Source: Paenibacillus barcinonensis
GTDB taxonomy: Bacteria; Bacillota; Bacilli; Paenibacillales; Paenibacillaceae
Length of the DNA stretch: 64,000 nt
Assembly: GCF_003217495.1 (NCBI RefSeq)
Contig: NZ_QJSW01000008.1
Span: 201,952 to 265,951, forward strand
Direction of reading: 5' to 3'
In this document: one piece after another, positions 44,542 through 52,772 of the stretch
How positions within the stretch are numbered: position 1 is the first letter of the stretch
How the letters are laid out: the number at the start of each line of letters is the position of its first letter
Notes under the pieces: generated by a model
Database searches by the model: none
Told to the model about the DNA's origin: nothing
Seen by the model: the letters and a program-made list of their open reading frames with translations, nothing else
Translations under genes and position numbers: made by a program

Positions 44542-45534
44542 TCAGTTCAGCTTATATAGTATTCGGCGGAACGTTTCCAGCGTTTGTTGTCCTGCACTTC
44601 GGTCAAATACAGCAAATATGATACGCTCGAAATAATCACTGTATCGCTCCTCAACCAGTACATCTGCAAAATACGACGCTACCTGTGCAGGCTCATTTTG
44701 AAATACACCACACCCAAAGGCCCCCAGCACAATCGTTCGATGACCTTGAGCAGCCGCAACCTCCAGAATATATCGAATACGTTCCTTCATCACCCCCTGA
44801 ATCTGCTCCTCCGTTGCTTCGTTCCGCTCCTTGACCACACCTGCATTAACCGCTGGCGCAGTAATGAATGAGCTGTTATAGTATTGATCCAGCAGTCGAT
44901 CATCGTCATCCCGAATCACAGGCACATGTGGCGAGTAGATCATATAGTCTGAATAGAGACAAGAGCGCTGCTTGCGATTATACTCATACATCTCATGCAT
45001 CTGGGCAATACACGGGTATAGCCCGGTTGCACGTGCCAAACTTTCCTCCTGAGCCTGACTTCCGCCAAGGAATCCGCCGCCCGGATTTTTGGCCGATGCA
45101 AAATTTAGACACACAACATCCGTTCTTCCTTCCTCCAGCGTCAGACGGGCAGCCGCCGCCAGTGTCGTTTCTCCGGTTACTTCGATGCTCGCCGCTTTTC
45201 CATGGGAGACGGTAGACACCGCCCCCTGCTGGTTTCCTGATGAGTCGACTTGCTCTCCTTTGCGCAGCTTTTCCTTCAAAAGAGAAAGCTCTGCTGGGCG
45301 ATAGAGCACTGATCTCTGAATAGCTTGCTTCATATCCTCCTGAATATGAACGGCTCGATCATATCCGTTAACGTACACCCCTTCTTCCAAAATCTCCAAC
45401 GTTTGATGCGCAATGCGCGAGCGCCCGGAACGTGAGTTTACGCCAGTTCGACCTGCTGATACATTAGAGCTATTAGCCCTATTAGCCTTAATATTGTATT
45501 GGTTGAATTTATTATTTCTCTCGGAATGACTCAT
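44542..45534 (-). CDS. PARG-like protein (TIGR02452 family)
   Basis: About 330 aa. The bacterial-type poly(ADP-ribose) glycohydrolase signature GGG-x6-8-QEE is seen in KNPGGGFLGGSQAQEESLAR (~residues 150-170), followed by YSPHVPVIRDDD and VLGAFGCGVFQNEPAQVA, which complete the ADP-ribose pocket. Members hydrolyse or bind ADP-ribose conjugates. The start is ATG 45534, with AGGAGGTG 6 nt upstream, rather than the in-frame start 9 bases earlier. Immediately follows the broken NADAR gene (one base between). Confidence 0.9.
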   Translation of the reverse strand: MSHSERNNKFNQYNIKANRANSSNVSAGRTGVNSRSGRSRIAHQTLEILEEGVYVNGYDRAVHIQEDMKQAIQRSVLYRPAELSLLKEKLRKGEQVDSSGNQQGAVSTVSHGKAASIEVTGETTLAAAARLTLEEGRTDVVCLNFASAKNPGGGFLGGSQAQEESLARATGLYPCIAQMHEMYEYNRKQRSCLYSDYMIYSPHVPVIRDDDDRLLDQYYNSSFITAPAVNAGVVKERNEATEEQIQGVMKERIRYILEVAAAQGHRTIVLGAFGCGVFQNEPAQVASYFADVLVEERYSDYFERIIFAVFDRSAGQQTLETFRRILYKLN

Positions 45535-45535
45535 T

Positions 45536-46008
45536 TCAAGCACCTCCTATCTCTTCTCTCAGACGTGTCAGAATCTCTCCGAGCCAGTTCGTTCCTCACC
45601 AAGTCGAGCGATTGCGAATACGTGGATTGTCCTCGGCAAGCCCCACGCCCCAAATCCGGTCATCCGGGCTTGCTTCCACAAGTGTTGTACCACGAGTAGC
45701 CAGCAAAGCCGCCAGCAGCTCCTCGTTCTGAGTAAATTTTGCCTGATTGCCTTCATAAACAATGCGCTGGCATTTGGCTTCCCATACGGTCTGGTCGAAT
45801 CCTTTGACCTGTCGGCCCAGCTTTTTTTGTACCGATGCCGAATTCGTGCTCATGATCTGCTCTGCGATCTTCTGATCGCCAAAGACCAGTGCCTTCTGTT
45901 GCATCATTGCTCCGCACTGGTGTATTGAACCCCGTTCACGATAAAATCAGCCGGATGCCACTGCGAGAACGGTGATGCGGTGTGCCAGAAGAACGTAAAC
46001 TTTTCCAT
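45536..46008 (-). pseudogene. Broken NADAR-family gene (4-nt-type frameshift plus nonsense codon)
   Basis: Reading from ATG 46008: MEKFTFFWHTASPFSQWHPA, then GVQYTSAEQ, a NADAR N-terminus that should continue into Y-M-M. At 45903-45912 the frame slips (473 bp total, 2 mod 3), and the continuation (MMQQKALVFGDQKIAEQIMS to ASPDDRIWGVGLAEDN) is in another frame. A TGA at 45596-45598 replaces the Arg of the family W-R-G-x-N motif; codons after it read GTNWLGEILTRLREE to a stop at 45536. NADAR proteins are ADP-ribose/NAD-linked hydrolases, some reported to remove ADP-ribose from guanine. The lesion falls at the conserved A-E-Q-Y-M-M motif, so activity is very likely lost. Confidence 0.85.
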
Positions 46009-46091
46009 CCTCATATCACCTCTTGCTTCTTTGCGGTCTAAATAATCTTCTTTGTATTGCTCATTCAAATCTTCTTGGGTCCAGCTTCCAG

Positions 46092-46979
46092 CTACAAGGT
46101 CTCCCTCTCGAGGTTCAAACGATACAAGCGGGATGGACGGTGGCCCGCACTAGCTGTATATTCGCCCGTCTCGATCACCCAATCTGCCATTTTGCGCCGA
46201 AAAGCCGCAGCCAGCAGCTTCCTGCCGCTAATGATCTCATACACCTTCTGCAGCGCCGTCAGTGTGAATTTCTCAGGCATTAGATTAAATGCAATATCTG
46301 TATATTCAATCTTGGAGCGCAGCCGCTCCAGCGCATAATGAATAATTTGAGCATGGTCAAAAGCAATTCCCTGAGCCTGCAGCAGATTCAGAGTGTTGCT
46401 CCGTACACGTCCCTGCACTTGCTCCTTCGTCTCGATTATGGCCGATAACTGCTCTGTCCCATTGCTCAACATGAGTTGAAGTCTGCGTTCTGTCACCCGT
46501 CCCTGCTCGTGGATATGCCGTTTCTCCTCTATCAGCCTCTGCTCCACTCGAAACCAGCTTGCCTCACTGGCATCATCGCCGGCTTCAAGTTCAAGCTCAC
46601 TGCTGTCCACCAATGCCATATAAGAGCAACTGATCACGCGTGTACGCGGGTCACGGCCCACATCTCCCCATGTGTAGAGCTGCTCCAGATAAATGTCATC
46701 CAGCCCCGTCTCCGTATGTAATTCTCGCCGCGCAGCAGCCTCCAATGATTCCTGCATGGATACGAATCCCCCCGGCAATGCCCACTGGCCGAGATAAGGG
46801 TGACCCCCTCGGCGAATCAGCAGTAACCCCAGCTCCGGTTCCGCAAGCTTACGGTAATTCTCTTGTTCTTCACTGCGAATCGTAAACACCAGCATGTCGA
46901 CAGTGACCGAAGGACGTTCATACTCTCCTGCATCGTATGTTCTAAGAAATTCCTCTTCGCTAATCCTTTCATGAGACAT
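46092..46979 (-). CDS. Nudix-domain transcriptional regulator, NrtR-like
   Basis: 295 aa: N-terminal Nudix domain (VDMLVFTIRSE, LPGGFVSMQESLEAAARREL, TETGLDDIYLEQLYTWGDVG), C-terminal winged helix (FTLTALQKVYEIISGRKL, then RPSRLYRLN), exactly the NrtR layout. The Nudix box has Thr where the first of the paired Glu residues is expected, as in regulators that bind but may not hydrolyse ADP-ribose. NrtR proteins repress NAD-metabolism genes and release DNA on binding ADP-ribose. First gene of the minus-strand cluster; inverted-repeat operator candidates lie at 47009-47049. Confidence 0.87.
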   Translation of the reverse strand: MSHERISEEEFLRTYDAGEYERPSVTVDMLVFTIRSEEQENYRKLAEPELGLLLIRRGGHPYLGQWALPGGFVSMQESLEAAARRELHTETGLDDIYLEQLYTWGDVGRDPRTRVISCSYMALVDSSELELEAGDDASEASWFRVEQRLIEEKRHIHEQGRVTERRLQLMLSNGTEQLSAIIETKEQVQGRVRSNTLNLLQAQGIAFDHAQIIHYALERLRSKIEYTDIAFNLMPEKFTLTALQKVYEIISGRKLLAAAFRRKMADWVIETGEYTASAGHRPSRLYRLNLERETL

Positions 46980-47008
46980 GATAATGCCCCCAATCCATTA
47001 TTCTCATT

Positions 47009-47049
47009 TTGTTATTAACAAATAGTTAATATCAATGAGTTAATAACAA
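47009..47049. promoter_or_regulatory. Nested inverted repeats, candidate NrtR-type operator
   Basis: TTGTTATTAAC (47009-47019) and GTTAATAACAA (47039-47049) are perfect 11-bp inverted repeats; a middle GTTAAT at 47025-47030 pairs with the left arm as ATTAAC-5 nt-GTTAAT. Located about 30-70 bp upstream of the Nudix regulator start. Confidence 0.6.
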
Positions 47050-47167
47050 TGTAGCATATTCGCCATATACAGATCAACTCACGTGCAATCGTTTCATATT
47101 GCACGCGCTCCGGGCAGCCAATGCCCCGTTTCATGAGGCTGATCAGCAGCCGTTCATCATTCAAATG

Positions 47168-47216
47168 TCAAAAAGCCGTCGCCTTGCTCCTTAACATACA
47201 GAGCAAACACGACGGC
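47168..47216 (-). terminator. Intrinsic terminator of the helveticin-J-like gene
   Basis: Minus-strand GCCGTCG / CGACGGC outer stem with an inner TTTGCTC/GAGCAAG stem, then five T. Confidence 0.85.
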
Positions 47217-47217
47217 A

Positions 47218-47253
<36 letters not shown>

Positions 47254-47311
47254 GGTGATGAGTAGAACTTCACAGCGTAGCTTTCAGAGGCCCGTCCGAG
47301 ATGGCTTCACA

Positions 47312-48319
47312 TTAAAAAATGCTGTCCGGGACATAGTATATTTTCTGCCCGTTCTTTTTGTTTCCAGGGTCTGAGACAATGGTAAAGTAAACATTGCCAT
47401 TCTTGGTCTGCACACCCTCAATTTCATGCTTTCCGACATTTGTTATTTTCACAAGAGTCTGATATGTGCCTGAGCTTGAGATTTTAGCAATCTGAGGTGT
47501 ATCCCCTTCAGCCCCGCCGGAAGTAAATATTTGTGTTTTACCCAGCAAGTCTGCACCCTGAAAAGAACCATTTGGTCTGATAATGCCACTGCCCGACTGT
47601 GTGAAGCTGGAGACTGCCGCTTTGATCGCTGCGGAGCTGTCCATCCGAACCTGCTTGTTCTGGTCAAGCAGCCTGTTCAGTGCAGCCGTATCATATACAG
47701 ACCATACTACCTTATCTGTTTTGGAGTTTTTGTTCTCCCTCGTTTGAATCCGAAATACAGTATAGCTGCTGTTGCCACCGCCATCCACTCGATATGTCGT
47801 GCCCTGCTTTGAACCCTTTTTATTTGCATAGTTCATATAAGTGAAACGATGAAGATCGGTATAATCGACTGTTTTGCCAGCCGAGTATTGAAGTCTCGCT
47901 ACCTGAAGCGACCAATAAGTAGACGTTGATGGATCAGCTTTGGAGCTGAAGTAAAAATAGTTGGCTCCATTGTACGTGTACATATCCAGTGTCTGACAGT
48001 GGCCACTGTTTGTAATCGTCATATGATCCACATATTGTGCATCGCTTCCTTTGATCAGCAATCTGGAGAGATGACATGTCCCATTCACTCGTTGCGTCAC
48101 GTATACATATTTATCTGCGATATATGCCTTTTGCACAGCTCTATCGAACTTGAGCCCTTTAAGATTGTACGCCAGCTTGGCCGAAGCGTTAACCGTTTTT
48201 CCCGGAGAAGCGGCAAGAGCAGGCGCGACAGACACCAGTAACAGGATGAATGCGAGTAAAGAAGATATTAACGTTTTCCATTTCATTGCCGTAAAGCGCT
48301 GAGATTGATTATTTAACAT
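47312..48319 (-). CDS. Helveticin J-like (class III bacteriocin family) secreted protein
   Basis: 335 aa. Signal peptide (KWKTLISSLLAFILLLVSVA, cut after ALA near residue 36). The mature part matches the helveticin J layout: YIADKYVYVTQRVNGTCHLS, then SGHCQTLDMYTYNGANYFYF, FQGADLLGKTQIFTSGG and KHEIEGVQTKNGNVYFTI, forming a predicted beta-propeller. In lactobacilli such proteins are heat-labile antibacterial proteins; activity in this genus is not established. No immunity gene is recognised nearby. AAGGAGG precedes the ATG. Confidence 0.75.
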   Translation of the reverse strand: MLNNQSQRFTAMKWKTLISSLLAFILLLVSVAPALAASPGKTVNASAKLAYNLKGLKFDRAVQKAYIADKYVYVTQRVNGTCHLSRLLIKGSDAQYVDHMTITNSGHCQTLDMYTYNGANYFYFSSKADPSTSTYWSLQVARLQYSAGKTVDYTDLHRFTYMNYANKKGSKQGTTYRVDGGGNSSYTVFRIQTRENKNSKTDKVVWSVYDTAALNRLLDQNKQVRMDSSAAIKAAVSSFTQSGSGIIRPNGSFQGADLLGKTQIFTSGGAEGDTPQIAKISSSGTYQTLVKITNVGKHEIEGVQTKNGNVYFTIVSDPGNKKNGQKIYYVPDSIF

Positions 48320-48517
48320 ATCATTGCCTCCTTGATTACCTATGTTTTAAACACATACGCTCTGTTGGACGGGCTCTGAAATTAAACTACACACAATAAA
48401 TAATACCATATTTTCCATATTACTAAACATCGAACTCCCGAATCACTTATGCTGTATTTTTTAGTACAACCGTGTTATATTGTTTTTAATTCATTTGTAC
48501 TAAATAAGGAGGGCTTC

Positions 48518-49666
48518 ATGAAACGTATTGTCTTACTGGATGTTCTTCGAGGTTTCGCCATTGTGGGGACATTAGGAACAAACATCTGGATTTTTGCTTA
48601 TCTCGGTGATCTCAATCTGGTTTTCGGCCATGCACTTGAGCCGTGGTGGAGTTCAGGAGATCGTTTGCTGCAAACCATCATGCTTATACTGGTGAACGGG
48701 AAATTTCTAGGTATGCTTACGCTGTTATTCGGTGCTGGCATCGAATTGAAACGTCAAAAAGCAGTTCGTGAAGGCTACAACTGGCCTGGAGTTTACATCT
48801 GGTCATGCATACTGCTGCTGCTGGATGGTCTAATTCACTACCTGTTTGTGATGGAGTATGATGTGCTCATGAGCTACGCTGTCACAGGTATGATTGTTGC
48901 CCTGATCATTCATCGTTCCCGGCGTTTTATTCTGATAATGATGGGAATTGCGGGTAGCATACATATGATTGGCGTTACAGGAATAACAGCCCTGCTTGCA
49001 CTTGAGCCAGGCTCAGCCTTCAACGGGATGGATATCATTACCCGGCTGTACGCCTCGGGTACATGGCAGGAGCAGGTCATGTTTCGGATAAGCCATTTCG
49101 GATTTTTCCGGGCCGAATCTATCGCGATCATGCCTTTGAATGTTTTTCTATTCCTGCTGGGATCACTGCTTATGCGAACCGGAGCATTCTCAAACGATGA
49201 GTCTGGACGACTCCAGCGACGAAAGCTGATGATCATCGGGCTTGGAGCGGGTATTCCTCTGAATCTGCTGCTGCTTGTGCCAGGCGGCATCATGGATCTA
49301 TGGGTACGCTACATCAGTGCGCCCCTGCTAACGCTCGGTTACGTCGGAATGATTGCAATGACTCTGGAAAAAGGAAACATCCCCCGACTGATGCGCCGCT
49401 TCGGGGAGATTGGCAGGATGGCGCTGAGCTGTTACATATTACAGAACATCATCGCCTCTGTAATCTTCTACGGATGGGGCTTCGGACTCGGCGGACGTCC
49501 ATCCTCCCTCTTCATTTTGTTGATGTGGGTTGGCATCTGTCTATGGTTAATGCTTTTCTCTCACTTCTGGCTGCGAAAATATCAACAAGGCCCGGTGGAA
49601 TGGCTGTGGCGTAAGCTGTCCATCTCCCCCTCACCTGGAGGCAAGTCACAGAAAACCTCAATATAA
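48518..49666 (+). CDS. DUF418-family (YeiB-type) membrane protein
   Basis: 382 aa, about ten membrane helices. The start (MKRIVLLDVLRGFAIVGTLG) and the C-terminal DUF418 part (FGEIGRMALSCYILQNIIAS, then FSHFWLRKYQQGPVEWLWR) are typical of YeiB/DUF418 proteins, distant relatives of membrane acyltransferases. AAGGAGG lies 5-6 nt before the ATG at 48518; the frame opens 23 codons earlier without support. Divergent from the helveticin-like gene. Function unknown. Confidence 0.9.
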   Translation: MKRIVLLDVLRGFAIVGTLGTNIWIFAYLGDLNLVFGHALEPWWSSGDRLLQTIMLILVNGKFLGMLTLLFGAGIELKRQKAVREGYNWPGVYIWSCILLLLDGLIHYLFVMEYDVLMSYAVTGMIVALIIHRSRRFILIMMGIAGSIHMIGVTGITALLALEPGSAFNGMDIITRLYASGTWQEQVMFRISHFGFFRAESIAIMPLNVFLFLLGSLLMRTGAFSNDESGRLQRRKLMIIGLGAGIPLNLLLLVPGGIMDLWVRYISAPLLTLGYVGMIAMTLEKGNIPRLMRRFGEIGRMALSCYILQNIIASVIFYGWGFGLGGRPSSLFILLMWVGICLWLMLFSHFWLRKYQQGPVEWLWRKLSISPSPGGKSQKTSI

Positions 49667-49682
49667 CCTTCCATGCCAAGAG

Positions 49683-49734
49683 GGGCTGTCCCGGACCATC
49701 ATGATCAACAATCGCGATGGATGCGAGACAGCCC
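49683..49734. terminator. Hairpin after the DUF418 gene
   Basis: GGGCTGTC pairs with GACAGCCC, with an inner CCATC/GATGG stem. There is no clear T run, so it may stabilise the 3' end rather than terminate alone. Confidence 0.5.
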
Positions 49735-49866
49735 TGCCTGATAAACATTCAATAACGAACCCAGCAAGCTGCAATCCCTCCTTTGTGCGCTGGCCCTGCT
49801 ATTTACTATACCGCGTTTACCGTTTCTCTCTTGTATAGCCCGAGGGCGTCCACATTTCTCCCGCGT

Positions 49867-51441
49867 TTAATTCGATTCAACAGGCAGGCACAACGTGAAC
49901 GTTGATCCTGTACCAGGCTCACTCTGTACGGTAATTTTACCGTTATGATCCTGAACTATTTTTTGACAAAGCGCAAGTCCCAGACCTGTCCCCTCCTCTT
50001 TGGTGGTAAAGAACGGATTAAAAATAGAAGAAAGTGAGCTTTCAGGAATTCCGCTGCCTGTATCCGATACCGAGATGAGTACCCTATCCCCTTCCTTCAG
50101 CATATCCATACGTACCTCGCCAGGGTCCGGCATTGCTTCAAACGCATTACGAATCAGGTTGATCAGAACCTGTACAATCTTATCCCGGTCCATGTTCACA
50201 CTCACCGACTCATCCTTCATATCAAGGGTAATCCGATGCCCTCTTGAGGCGGCGTCCGATTCGGTCAAAGACATTACACGCTCCAGGCACTGTGCCAGCT
50301 TCTCCGGCTTCATGTGATTGACTTGCGGCTTGGAAAATTGCAAAAATTCACCCGTCAGATCGGTGACTCTGGTCACCTCACTCATAATAACTTCATACCA
50401 CGGTGCAATATTAAAAGCTTGTCCACGTGACAGCTGCAGGAATCCCCGAATTGCAGTAAGTGGATTACGAATCTCATGAGCCATGCCTGCGGCCAGCTCC
50501 CCTACCGCCCGCAATCTTTCGGAGCGAAATAGCTCCTCCTCATTTTTAATCCATTGGCTGCGCTGCTGCTGTAACAGCTGGTCCTCCGCAACGGTCATGA
50601 ATTGCTGCAATGTCTGTGATAATCTGGGATAAAGTGAAATGCTATAACTGATTTCCAGTCCCTGAAGCTCATTAAACAAGGAGGATAGGCGTTCTTCAAT
50701 ATGATCTATTTGTGGAAGCACTATGGCAAAGCGATCCCCTGCATACCGAGAGATGCCGTAGGCTTCCGGGAACTGATTCGTGATCATACTTCCTGTACCC
50801 GTGATGACCGAGCACCAAGGGTCCCCTGAAGCTTTTTTGTATCCGCTGAAATTATGTACATTCAGAAGCACTAACAGGAAAGAACGTTCTTCCTCCATCG
50901 TCTTATGAAGTACCTCCATATATCCTTCATAGTTCAGCAACCCTGTGAGAGGATCGTGGAGAGTAAGAAATTGATTTTTTTCCCGAAGCCTGCGCTTTTC
51001 CGCCTCACTATTCATCGACGTATGGTATAACACAACAATGACAACAGAGGTTATCAGATCAAATACAGACACCAGCAAGCTGTACGTATCCATCACCGAA
51101 ACATAAAACAATCGAATGACGGTGTATTGAAGCATAAGCAGCATAGATATCGGCAACGTTTCTATGACCTTTAGTTTGTTCTGAATCGTAGAGAGAATAA
51201 GCATATAATAGAGCATGTTACACCAATTCAATTGACTGAAATAATGGAAAGCACCGAGGATAAGCCATTGGATCACTCGGAATGCCGGATAACGCCGCTC
51301 CCCCCAGATACTCGCAACAAGCAATATACCCATGAACAGCATCAGGATCGGATGAGATGATTGTCCCAGTATATATGAGGATACTATGACAAGCAGACAA
51401 CCTAGCGGGAATATTACCATTTTCATTGTGTAACTTAGCAA
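49867..51441 (-). CDS. Orphan membrane histidine kinase with degenerate GGDEF domain
   Basis: 524 aa. Five or so N-terminal membrane helices (residues ~7-140), then a GGDEF-like domain (HDPLTGLLNYEGY at ~162; the signature position reads YAGDRF, not GGDEF, at ~233), then a HisKA domain with phospho-acceptor His322 (GMAHEIRNPL), and an HATPase with NLIRNAFEA, DTGSGIP and TKEEGTGLGL. The kinase part resembles sporulation-type KinB/KinA catalytic cores. The GGDEF active site is lost, so it may only bind nucleotide or act as a spacer. No response regulator is adjacent. Confidence 0.9.
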   Translation of the reverse strand: MLSYTMKMVIFPLGCLLVIVSSYILGQSSHPILMLFMGILLVASIWGERRYPAFRVIQWLILGAFHYFSQLNWCNMLYYMLILSTIQNKLKVIETLPISMLLMLQYTVIRLFYVSVMDTYSLLVSVFDLITSVVIVVLYHTSMNSEAEKRRLREKNQFLTLHDPLTGLLNYEGYMEVLHKTMEEERSFLLVLLNVHNFSGYKKASGDPWCSVITGTGSMITNQFPEAYGISRYAGDRFAIVLPQIDHIEERLSSLFNELQGLEISYSISLYPRLSQTLQQFMTVAEDQLLQQQRSQWIKNEEELFRSERLRAVGELAAGMAHEIRNPLTAIRGFLQLSRGQAFNIAPWYEVIMSEVTRVTDLTGEFLQFSKPQVNHMKPEKLAQCLERVMSLTESDAASRGHRITLDMKDESVSVNMDRDKIVQVLINLIRNAFEAMPDPGEVRMDMLKEGDRVLISVSDTGSGIPESSLSSIFNPFFTTKEEGTGLGLALCQKIVQDHNGKITVQSEPGTGSTFTLCLPVESN

Positions 51442-51671
51442 AATAGCCTCGCCCCCTTAGACAAAAGTCACACTAACAACATATCCACAAATATTATATC
51501 TATTATGATTAGCTGATGTTGTCGATTATTGGAAGCTAACAAAATTCGTAAGGATGTATAATTTTCTAAAACAATAGGGCATATGAAGTAATTGTAATAT
51601 ATTAAAATGTATGATTGTGCATTTCGAAGTCAATATGTATTCATAACCACGAAATGTCATGGCCCATGCCC
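51442..51671. other. AT-rich promoter interval upstream of the orphan kinase
   Basis: Very AT-rich, no ORF and no clear structure; presumably holds the kinase promoter. Confidence 0.4.
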
Positions 51672-51706
51672 AAAAGCCAGCTCTCCTAATTTGAGGGCTG
51701 GCTTCT
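51672..51706 (-). terminator. Intrinsic terminator of the mgl operon
   Basis: AAGCCAGCTCTC pairs with GAGGGCTGGCTT (one G-U) around a 7-base loop; TTTT follows on the minus strand. Confidence 0.85.
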
Positions 51707-51752
51707 TTGCTGCTTTTCGCTATAGATAAAGAGAGATTATAGGACTGGCCTG

Positions 51753-52772
51753 TTATTTCTTGGCCATATACTTACGAATGTCGAATGCAACAGCGGCGAC
51801 AATGATTAACCCTTTGATGATCAGCTGCCAGTATGGACTGACACCGATAAAGGTGAGGCCGTAGTTAATGACGCCAAAGATCAGCACTCCGGCCATAACC
51901 CCCGGCACCGTTCCGATGCCTCCGGCTGTCGAGACACCACCAACAACACAAGCGGCAATAGCATCCAGTTCGTACATGTTGCCATAATTGTTCGTGGCTC
52001 CACCGGTCCGAGCCGCTTCCAGCACACCGCCCAACCCGTAAAGTGCACCCGCAATTGCATACAGTGCAATCAGATTGCGAGCGACATGAATGCCGGATAC
52101 GTGGGCCGCCTGGATGTTTCCACCGATTGCATACATATTTTTACCCAGACGGGTTTTGTTGAAAACAACCCAGCAGATCAGCGCAACGCCAATCGCGATC
52201 AGCACGATGTAAGGGATGGAGTACCCTCCGCCCAGATCAATGTACCCCGAGCCTATCGTTGTAAAATCGGGTCTAAGTCCTCCAATCGGCTGTGACTGGT
52301 TCGGTTCGGTATCAAAATAGATGGAGTTCAAGCCGTACACGGCAACCATCGTACCCAGTGTAGCGATAAAAGGCGGGACATGCAGCTTCGCTACGATAAT
52401 GCCATTGACCAATCCGACGAGCAGGCCTGCCACAATGCCAATGACGATGGGCAATCCTACCCACAGCTGCGGCAGATCAGGAAAAAATTTGTTGGCATAG
52501 GTGTCAATCTGCAGCATGGATGCGGACACAACAGCTGTCAAACCGACAACACGCCCGGCTGACAGATCGACGCCTCCTGTCACGAGAATGAAGGCTGCCC
52601 CCAGTGCAATAATGGCCCGTGTTGAGGATTGTTGCAAAATGTCCCGCAGGGTGGAAAAAGCGAGAAAGTTGGGATCGGCAATCGCGATTCCGATAACGAG
52701 CAGGATCAGCACAATAAAGATTGCACGCTGAGCTACATACTGCTTCACTTGATTAACTAGAGTTGTATTCAT
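51753..52772 (-). CDS. mglC: Galactose/methyl-galactoside-type ABC permease
   Basis: 339 aa, ~8-10 membrane helices of the RbsC/MglC family: FIVLILLVIGIAIADPNFLA, AFILVTGGVDLSAGRVVGLT, PPFIATLGTMVAVYGLNSIY and LDAIAACVVGGVSTAGGIGT. The GGVDLSAG and GGVS(T)AGG motifs are family hallmarks. Last gene of mglBAC order, overlapping mglA by 4 bases (ATGA). Forms the membrane channel for the sugar importer. Confidence 0.93.
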   Translation of the reverse strand: MNTTLVNQVKQYVAQRAIFIVLILLVIGIAIADPNFLAFSTLRDILQQSSTRAIIALGAAFILVTGGVDLSAGRVVGLTAVVSASMLQIDTYANKFFPDLPQLWVGLPIVIGIVAGLLVGLVNGIIVAKLHVPPFIATLGTMVAVYGLNSIYFDTEPNQSQPIGGLRPDFTTIGSGYIDLGGGYSIPYIVLIAIGVALICWVVFNKTRLGKNMYAIGGNIQAAHVSGIHVARNLIALYAIAGALYGLGGVLEAARTGGATNNYGNMYELDAIAACVVGGVSTAGGIGTVPGVMAGVLIFGVINYGLTFIGVSPYWQLIIKGLIIVAAVAFDIRKYMAKK

